DNA from: Mimachlamys varia
Lineage: Eukaryota; Mollusca; Bivalvia; Pectinida; Pectinidae
Direction of reading: 5' to 3'
Length of the DNA: 64,000 nucleotides
Assembly (NCBI GenBank): GCA_947623455.1
Contig: OX392532.1
Span: 30,726,792 to 30,790,791, forward strand
Part shown: positions 57,076 through 64,000 of the stretch, one piece after another
How the letters are laid out: the number at the start of each line of letters is the position of its first letter
Numbering within the stretch: the stretch's first letter is position 1
Position numbers and translations under genes: made by a program
The notes under the pieces: model-generated
Told to the model about the DNA's origin: nothing
Seen by the model: the letters and a program-made list of their open reading frames with translations, nothing else
Database searches by the model: none

Positions 57076-58160
57076 TTTTTTTCTTCAAAAAAGATTGCGC
57101 TGTGAGATCGCTGCAAAGTATTGGTAGAAGTAACAAGACATGCTGCATACCTGCAAAATATGAAAAATCATGAATGGGTACAGTTAAAAATATCAATCAG
57201 TATAAAGCAAGAATTCGACTATCAAAGCATTGCATACGTTTGCAAACGATGTATGTTCACTGTTAAGTACTGAAAATTCGAAATATTTTTGTTGTCCCTT
57301 AATCAAATGAACAGTATATTTTTTTTTTGTATAAGACAACCAAATGAATTTTCAAAACCGTAAAGTCCAATGTGAATGTCCATTTAAACAGTTCATGTAG
57401 TAGACCAGTGTTATAGAACATTCTGAAAAGCGCCTTTTGAAAAAGTTATTTCAGAATATTTAATACATGTTACTTTCTTTGGTTAAAGCGTGGCAATAAA
57501 CAAACTCCTGATCAATTTCCGTAAGTTTGTGAATGAAATGCCTATGTCAACTGGTCAAATCATTGAATTCCGACTGATATTATGTTGTGTGTTTTTTTAA
57601 TTTCGATTCTCTGCATTTGTCGTGATTTCGAGTATAGTAACATTGGGTGATCATTATAATTAACAATATTTTTTCAAATAAATTACATTACTATATAAAT
57701 TATAGAAAGGTAACTGACCAGGGTCGACAATATTCGTCTCATGTCTACGTCTGTGTGTCTATGTACAAGTCCTTGTTGTTGTTGTTGTTGGTTTTCTTTT
57801 GTCCTTTTGTTCTGTTTCTGTTTTGTCATTTTTAGTCATTCAAGGGTATGTTTATTTCAAATTTATATATAATTTACCACCATTATTTAAAAAAAAATGT
57901 AATAAAATATCATCATAATGTATTAATTATTTATATAATGATATGATGTAACAACCTGCATGTATGTTTTTGTGTATGTATTTATGTATGTCTTGTAATA
58001 CTATTTAAAATGAATAAAAAAATAAATTAAAAAAAAAAAACAAAAAAACATTGGGTCTTAAAAGTGTTGCAAAGCAGGAAATTAAAAAAAAAATAATTGA
58101 ATAAAGTTTTTACGAACAGGTAAACAGAACGAACAGGCAAAGGAATAAACAAAAGACGAA
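57076..58160. other. AT-rich non-coding stretch with simple repeats
   Basis: A (TTG)n run lies near 57772-57790 and A-rich simple sequence near 58018-58050. No gene is seen. Confidence 0.4.
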
Positions 58161-58161
58161 T

Positions 58162-58684
58162 GAGCGACAGAGCGAAAGAACGAGTGAAATAATACTTATG
58201 AGCGACAGAGAAAAGAACGATTGAAATAATACTTATGAGCGACAGAGAAAAGAACGATTGAAATAATACTTATGAGCGACAGAGAAAAGAACGATTGAAA
58301 TAATACTTATGAGCGACAGAGAAAAGAACGATTGAAATAATACTTATGAGCGACAGAGAAAAGAACGATTGAAATAATACTTATGAGCGACAGAGAAAAG
58401 AACGATTGAAATAATACTTATGAGCGACAGAGAAAAGAACGATTGAAATAATACTAATGAGCGACAGAGAAAAGAACGATTGAAATAATACTTATGAGCG
58501 ACAGAGAAAAGAACGATTGAAATAATACTTATGAGCGACAGAGAAAAGAACGATTGAAATAATACTTATGAGCGACAGAGAAAAGAACGATTGAAATAAT
58601 ACTTATGAGCGACAGAGAAAAGAACGATTGAAATAATACTTATGATCGAGCGACAGAGAAAAACACGAGTGAAATAATACTTAT
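58162..58684 (+). repeat. Minisatellite, 37-bp unit, about 14 near-identical copies
   Basis: The unit is GAGCGACAGAGAAAAGAACG followed by ATTGAAATAATACTTAT. Twelve consecutive units are identical or nearly so (one has ACTAAT), while the first and last differ (AACGAGTG). This points to a recent expansion. No spacers exist, so it is not a CRISPR array. Confidence 0.95.
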
Positions 58685-58689
58685 TTCTG

Positions 58690-59130
58690 TTAAGACAATC
58701 ACAATAACGGCATTTTCTAGTAAATATCGATCCGAGTGTGGACTACCGGAGGAGGTCCCGACATTGAGAGCCCCCGGGTCTGCCCGGATCTGTGGAGCAT
58801 GGTATCGGCAGCTGGACCCGCCCTCGAGACACAGAGAGAGACCGTCACTCACATAAAACCAATCAAATTGGATAATAAGGGGTTATAAGGAAGTAGCCCC
58901 ACCTACTGTTTGAGTCTGTCAACCTTGTTTTTGTAAACAGAGATAATTACATGTGAGGCGAAAAGATAAGAGGGCGCCATATCGGCCCGAAGAGTCTTCA
59001 GCCAAGGCCTAGTCAGCGCTTGCGCTAATTATACCGGTACACATTGTGGACGCTTTACAACGTCGACACAAGCCGGAATATAACTCACAGACTAGAACCC
59101 TTCTATTTTAGCTAAAAATACGTCGATTTG
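58690..59130. other. GC-rich island, possible promoter or first exon
   Basis: The segment rises in G+C content (for example GAGCCCCCGGGTCTGCCCGG, GGACCCGCCCTCGAG and AGGGCGCCATATCGGCCCG) and includes CCAATCA and GATAAG boxes. It could be a CpG-island promoter or regulatory element. No start codon with a convincing downstream frame was found. Confidence 0.3.
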
Positions 59131-59732
59131 TTAGAGTTTTACCGTTTTTGTTTTATTTAATTATGGTAGTTTTTCCTTTGAACCAATTCCGTATTTGGCG
59201 TCGGTTTGGGCAAATGGAGGCTGTAGCCTTTCTTTATTCCCAACGCTGGTGTTAACTTATATCACAGAGGTATATTTTGGAATCTTAATTAAAGGGGATT
59301 CTTGAAAGTTTAATTGCAGATGTTGTTAAAGTTCCAGTGGCGTCGAAATTTTAATTCTCGGTATGTTTCGTGGAATTGTTAGGCACGGTATACTTTAAGA
59401 CAATTTAGCAAAAAAATCTCTTCTACGCGAAGCACATATCTAGCGGCGCACATACGGAATTGATAGGACGTTTGTCTTTCTAAGTTTACTGCAACCGGTA
59501 ATTTAAACATTATTCCACGCGGAAGAAAGCTACTAATTTTAGACGTCAACAGTTGGAACGTGTTGTTTTATGTTCAAACCCCATCAATGTTAAAAGTTTC
59601 TATTTCATTTTTTTTAAATATCGCTTAAAAATTATTTTTATTTCACATATGTTTCCAATATTTCAAACACCGTTTTTATATATACCCCTATCTTAGCCTT
59701 TATACCAATAACTAAATCCAAAAAGCAATTCT
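59131..59732. other. Non-coding stretch, no gene seen
   Basis: Anonymous AT-rich sequence. Confidence 0.35.
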
Positions 59733-59734
59733 GC

Positions 59735-59959
59735 GGACCGCGGGGGCCGAGGGGTTAAGGTGTCCCGACATTCAGTCATTAGCCCTACACCTCTTGGTAG
59801 CGAGTTCGAATCCCACGTGGGGCAGTTGCCAGGTTCTGACCGTAGGTCGGTGGTGTTTCTCCGGGTACTCCGGCTTTTGGCTATACCTCCAAAACCTGGC
59901 ACGTCCTTAAATGACCCTGGCTGTTAATAGGGCGTAAAATAAACCAAACCAAACCAAAA
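59735..59959 (+). mobile_element. tRNA-headed SINE (family D), best-preserved copy
   Basis: The A-box region GCGGGGGCCGAGGGGTTAAG and a canonical B box GCGAGTTCGAATCCC are intact. The body has CAGTTGCCAGGTTCTGACCG, CTCCGGGTACTCCGGCTTTT, and CACGTCCTTAAATGACCCTG, ending in AAACCAAACCAAACC. The Pol III promoter could still be functional. Confidence 0.88.
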
Positions 59960-61182
59960 GCGAATCGTTGGGCAAGAAATCCGTATACTTTTTTTGCAGT
60001 ATTAAAAGATTTCCTAAATAATCGATGGCTGAATTATAGTTTGGGAAGGACACGAGTGTATCGTAACAGAAGGAAATCACTAACGTTAAATCCGGAGATG
60101 AAAGTAGAGTCAAAATGTGTAATAAATGTTTTCCTCAAACATCCCTATGAATTTATTTTTGGAATCGGCTTAGAAACCTTGAATACGTACGTCAATCCAA
60201 TTCCCAATTAATATTGTCTGTTTAATTTTAACAAGACATGCAAACAATCCACTTTTAATTAGACCGTCACTTGACATCTTCCGGAATTGTCCGTCACCGG
60301 AACCGATTCTTCAAACTACATTCTACTCTTCTGCTCCGATGCTGTTGCGATGGTGACGGACATGAGGCTGGCACCATAGCGACAATACCTCCTACAGCTT
60401 GTTCTTGTCTTTTGCTGGACACACAGACAGACGTACGCTACTAATTATAACGTCTATGTTTAGATATGCACGTGTAGATCACATCGTGCGCACGTGGTTT
60501 TGACAACACTGACGTCGGACAAAGCTGCTGCGCATGTGTTTTGTAAGGACTGTCAGTAGGAGCTGTGAGGAGCAGGAGAATACTAACAATTGACCCGTAT
60601 ACCCCGAGTGAGCCGGGAGGGGCTGGCTTTACAACAACACTTGAACCCGTGTCATTAGCTCGCTGAGTGACAAGCTTGTGTTCAGGTGTGTGGGACACGA
60701 AAGATCTATATTTAGATGATATCTTAAAAAGAAGAAATGTGATATGCACCTTTCTACATAATCCATATCATCTGTACACGAAATTGCCGACTCAATTGTC
60801 CATTCTGTAGCAGTTGGTTGTCAAGGCTGTCAGACTGTCACAAAATGGCGGATAACCGGACACGCCTGGACGGAAGATAATGTCATGGGCAGTTCCTGTC
60901 GTGGTCAGAATGTGTCGCGGTCAGTTTGAAATGTGTCCGAAGCACTGTTGGGCATGTGTTTGTAGCTGTCAACCGAAATCGTTCGATTCTGTTCCCTTTT
61001 CAATATTCATGCTGGTAACACGACATTTCGGAAAGGGCAACTTTTCCACGAAATTACTCTTTGCAAACAATTGATCAACACTTTTCGCTTCAAATAAGAC
61101 CACCCTCAAGTTTCAAAATTAAAATTTTAGAAACACTTTTTTTTCATTTGTTAATCACAGCCGCACTCTTTACGCACAGAAT
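59960..61182. other. Non-coding stretch with GC-enriched middle
   Basis: The segment at about 60.28-60.90 kb is GC-enriched, but no exon is recognisable. Several minus-strand frames overlap there without a known domain. Confidence 0.35.
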
Positions 61183-61186
61183 TTAA

Positions 61187-61329
61187 AGGCCCAATATACG
61201 TAATTTCAGGAAATATTTCGGGATTCTGAAAAATTGTGAAAAAAAAAATTCACTAAATCTATAAATATAGTAAATTATTAGGCTTGATTTTCGCTTTAAG
61301 TTTTGCCGAAAGTTACATATATTGGGCCT
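61187..61329 (+). mobile_element. piggyBac-like MITE (family E), internally deleted copy
   Basis: A 143-bp copy keeps both ends (AGGCCCAATATACGTAATTT and AAGTTACATATATTGGGCCT) but has lost about 240 bp of the middle. The left flank is TTAA and the right flank TTAG. Confidence 0.88.
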
Positions 61330-62544
61330 TTAGAACGCATCCATGTATTATATGTGCATATGAGATATACGAGTTTATATAGGTCCTTACACGAGCTTCC
61401 ATGAATACGGGGTTTATGAAACCATTCTTGAGAAGCATCCTCTTGCAAATTCTCGGTCAATCACAACTGAAAAACTGTACAATTGCATTTTATAACGATA
61501 TGATGAGCCATTTATTTATAGTAAAACGATACCCTACATGTATATCAGTTATCACGGAATACATAACGAGACATGACGTAATATTGCCGGAAGTAGTGGC
61601 TGGCGCGCGATCATATTTCCTGCAGACGTTCCGAGGATGCGTGTGTGGGTTCCTAGTTATTAATTATTGATAATAAGTTGTCAAGCAATGCAGGTGTTTC
61701 CTAGAGCGGCGCGTTCGTATGACCATCCATCTCCGTGGTGTCCATCACGTGCGGGGCAATTACTTGCACGCGCACCTGTTGTGGCTGCAGGCTAACGACT
61801 GGAAGTCCAGTTGTCCGGCCCACCTGGTTGACACAATTAGGCCTTTACTGGTTAACCTGTTATCACTGTCGCAGTCGTTATGCTATTTTTAGAAAGAGAA
61901 ATCGACTTCATCGGATCGATAATCTTGCCTGCATGTCACCCCCGACAGGGAAAATGGTTGACAACCTGACACCCAACGAATATGTAAAGTACTGATGTCA
62001 TTCAACAGTTACACCACTAAAACAAACTCCAGATATAGATAATATACAATGTGTACTGCATTCCTCTTTATATCATGTTACATTTGCTAAACCAAAACAT
62101 GATATTAACAGGTATGTGACATAAAGAGAAACATATTTCCCCACTACATCTAGCGCATTTCCAATCTCCATAACTAAAAGTAAGCTATTTATTGTACATA
62201 TGAAGGGGTTTAAATCTATAGATAATATTATTTCATACTTTTGGTTTGTTATTTTTTTATTTTCTATGAAATATTTATGCAAGTTGTATCTGAAATCAGT
62301 AGAAATTACATTATTATCTTGATTAAGAAAACAACATTGTTTTAAAATGAATTCACTTCAAAATGCATGATATTATCCAAATAAAATTACATATATTATA
62401 AAGAGCGGGAAATGGTGTTCGGGAAAATCATGATATAAAGAGGAATGCGATATTAACAGGAGTGATAATAAGTGGAATCCACTGTATAATGTTATCTGAA
62501 ACATAGACATAATTATTTTAAATTCTCCTGTATCAATTTTCACT
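61330..62544. other. Non-coding stretch with E-box-rich island
   Basis: At about 61.68-61.98 kb several E-box cores occur close together (CACGTG, CACCTGTTG, CACCTGG) in a GC-enriched stretch. Overlapping frames here have no recognisable domain. Confidence 0.35.
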
Positions 62545-62721
62545 AGGGGCCGCGGTTGCTAAGTGGTTAAGGTGCCCGACAATCTGCTACCACTGGCCAT
62601 CCACCTCTGGCCTACGTTTGGTAGTAACCAGGTGCTGGCCGTTGGTCGGCTGTTGTTCTTTGGTACTCCGGCTTTCCTCCAAAATTAAAACCATGTACAA
62701 GGACGTGAAACAAACCAACCC
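62545..62721 (+). mobile_element. tRNA-headed SINE (family D), B-box-deleted copy
   Basis: The A-box region GGGGCCGCGGTTGCTAAGTG remains, but the sequence jumps from CCACCTCTGG to CTACGTTTGGTAGTAACCAG, so the B box is lost. The body and an AAACAAACCAACCC tail follow. It cannot be transcribed from its own promoter. Confidence 0.8.
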
Positions 62722-63134
62722 AATCTTCAACAAATACAGCATTTGAAAACAAAATTGGGAAAGGAAAAACAAAGGGAAATAAATCGCACTTAATCAGATA
62801 TTTGACAATGGTCGTGTGCATCATTAATCATACCATTTTTTGTAAAGGAAAAGAAAAAAGTCTACGTTCAGAAATATTTTGTATTAAATGCGAAATACTC
62901 CTTGTTTGGCAATGTCATAGGAACATAATTATACATTTATTATATATATGTCCATTTTAAAGTTAAAATAAGAACATTACTAAATTACCGTAGTAACCAA
63001 ACATTGAACTGTATCAGCGAATTCAATACTTTCTTTAGAATAAACTTTTCAATGTATTCATTCTATCAAACGGAATAATAAACGTTTGTCCTAGGAATAA
63101 GATTTACCAGTTGGGTATGAATGATATATCAGTT
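62722..63134. other. AT-rich non-coding stretch
   Basis: No feature seen. Confidence 0.35.
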
Positions 63135-63266
63135 GAGTTTGTTTTGTACACAAACAGGAATTGAAACCTTTATCTGCGAGCTTTCGAAAACGAAAATGAT
63201 GGAAACAGGCGTTTTCGAAAGCTCGGTAATTAAATTTTCAATTTCTGTTTATGTTCAAAACGAACT
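63135..63266. mobile_element. Fold-back element, 58-bp arms
   Basis: GAGTTTGTTTTGTACACAAA at 63135 and GAGCTTTCGAAAACG at 63178-63192 are mirrored by CGTTTTCGAAAGCTC at 63210-63224 and AAAACGAACTC ending at 63266. Arms of about 58 bp surround a 17-bp loop, with the innermost 15 bp perfect. It is probably a fold-back MITE. Confidence 0.7.
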
Positions 63267-63393
63267 CGGTATATAACGTTTGTCCTGTTTATTAATTACT
63301 ACATCAGAGTTGATAAATCCGGTGAAGTGATTATAGATAATAACGAGATAGTGGCACTTGATAACATTATTTATAAGTATATCTGAGACCATA

Positions 63394-63433
63394 CTCGATA
63401 TCCAGGGATTACGCTCACCTACGCTCTCTTCAC
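63394..63433 (-). repeat. Inverted single unit of the 53-bp array
   Basis: The reverse strand reads GAGAGCGTAGGTGAGCGTAA and CCCTGGATATCGAG-like sequence, matching a unit of the array that begins about 250 bp to the right in the opposite orientation. Confidence 0.65.
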
Positions 63434-63649
63434 CCTTGCAATGTGTCATGACAAACCTGAAGGCCCACCTTGTTGTTTAGGCAAGAAGACTGGTTCTTCC
63501 CTTTGATGTACATTAAAAGAATCTCGTGGCCACATAACGGTAATAATCGACAAGCTTTAAAGTCGGTTGCGTCTCCTTTATAATCTTCAAAAGACGGACA
63601 AGCAACCTAGCGATTTGTCAGTTTGTTTTTACCTGAGTGTGTCTTCAGT

Positions 63650-64000
63650 TTCCCATGGGATGTAGAGAGCGTTGGTTTGTCTAACCCTTGGATATCAAGG
63701 ATGATTCCAGCGATGTAGAAAGTGTATGTGAGCGTAACCCCTGGATATCAAGGATGATCCCAGGGGTGTAGAGAGTGTAGTTTAGCATAACCCCTGGATA
63801 TCGAGGATGATTCCAGCGGTGTAGAGAGTGTATGTGAGCGTAACCCATGGATATCGAGGATAATTCAAGCGGTGTAGAGAGTGTAGTTTAGCATAACCCC
63901 TGGATATCGAGGATGATTCCAACGGCGTAGAGAGTGTATGTGATCGTAACCCCTGGATATCGAGGATAATTCAAGCGGTGTAGAGAGTGTAGTTTAGCAT
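63650..64000 (+). repeat. Minisatellite, 53-bp unit with 106-bp dimer pattern
   Basis: Units start with TGGATATC at 63689, 63742, 63795, 63848, 63901 and 63954, exactly 53 bp apart, after a degenerate partial unit. Odd units carry TATGTGAGCGTAAC and even units TAGTTTAGCATAAC, so the array has a two-unit higher-order period. It runs off the right edge. Confidence 0.95.

Noticed and set aside
59735..59820. tRNA-Ser/Leu gene
   Set aside because: The A and B boxes are followed by a SINE body and AAACC tail, and the arms do not pair as in a functional tRNA.

Overview
This window looks like AT-rich, non-coding nuclear DNA from an animal, most likely a bivalve or other mollusc. The reasons are the absence of any credible full gene in 64 kb, the dense mixture of tRNA-headed SINEs ending in AAACC-type tails, MITEs, Penelope-like retroelement remnants and several minisatellites, and a background of short ORFs that look random. 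The lineage is an inference from repeat style, not from a diagnostic gene. No complete protein-coding gene, genuine tRNA or rRNA gene, CRISPR array or bacterial operon could be supported. The longest open frames (93 to 133 codons) lie in repeats, tandem arrays or inverted repeats.

Layout. 0-4.7 kb: a hammerhead-bearing retroelement copy, a ~260-bp AT-rich tandem repeat, copies of dispersed families C and H, a second hammerhead copy, and the 3' end of a non-LTR retrotransposon with a (TTGA)n tail. 5-21 kb: mostly anonymous AT-rich DNA with a piggyBac-like MITE (7.1 kb), several family C copies, family F fragments and a 42-bp minisatellite (16 kb). 21-24.2 kb: a full-length family C copy and a large 35-bp minisatellite of about 48 units whose flanks preserve a longer, older unit. 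26-30 kb: a family F copy, a hammerhead element with a hint of 379-bp tandem arrangement, a Penelope-like remnant with a GIY-YIG endonuclease tail and inverted ends, and three SINEs. 30-46 kb: further family C, H and MITE copies, GC-rich islands that resemble conserved non-coding elements, an 87-bp tandem repeat and a 208-bp inverted-repeat Penelope derivative. 46-64 kb: SINEs of two types, inverted-repeat elements, a MITE with an internal minisatellite, a fifth hammerhead copy, a 434-bp element with a terminal hairpin, 41-bp and 37-bp minisatellites, more GC-rich islands, and a 53-bp array with a 106-bp dimeric pattern running off the window edge.

The most interesting system is family A. Five dispersed copies share one exact 3' end, and each carries on its own sense strand a compact type I hammerhead ribozyme or a decayed version of one. 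Two copies (2.96 kb and 53.4 kb) keep every core nucleotide. A two-base-pair stem III around the palindrome CAGCUG suggests action as a dimer, as is known for hammerheads of Penelope-like elements and retrozymes. A second, unrelated family (B) combines a Penelope-type GIY-YIG tail with inverted ends and a hammerhead-like motif. The GC-rich islands scattered between repeats could be regulatory elements of a distant gene, but this cannot be tested from the sequence alone.
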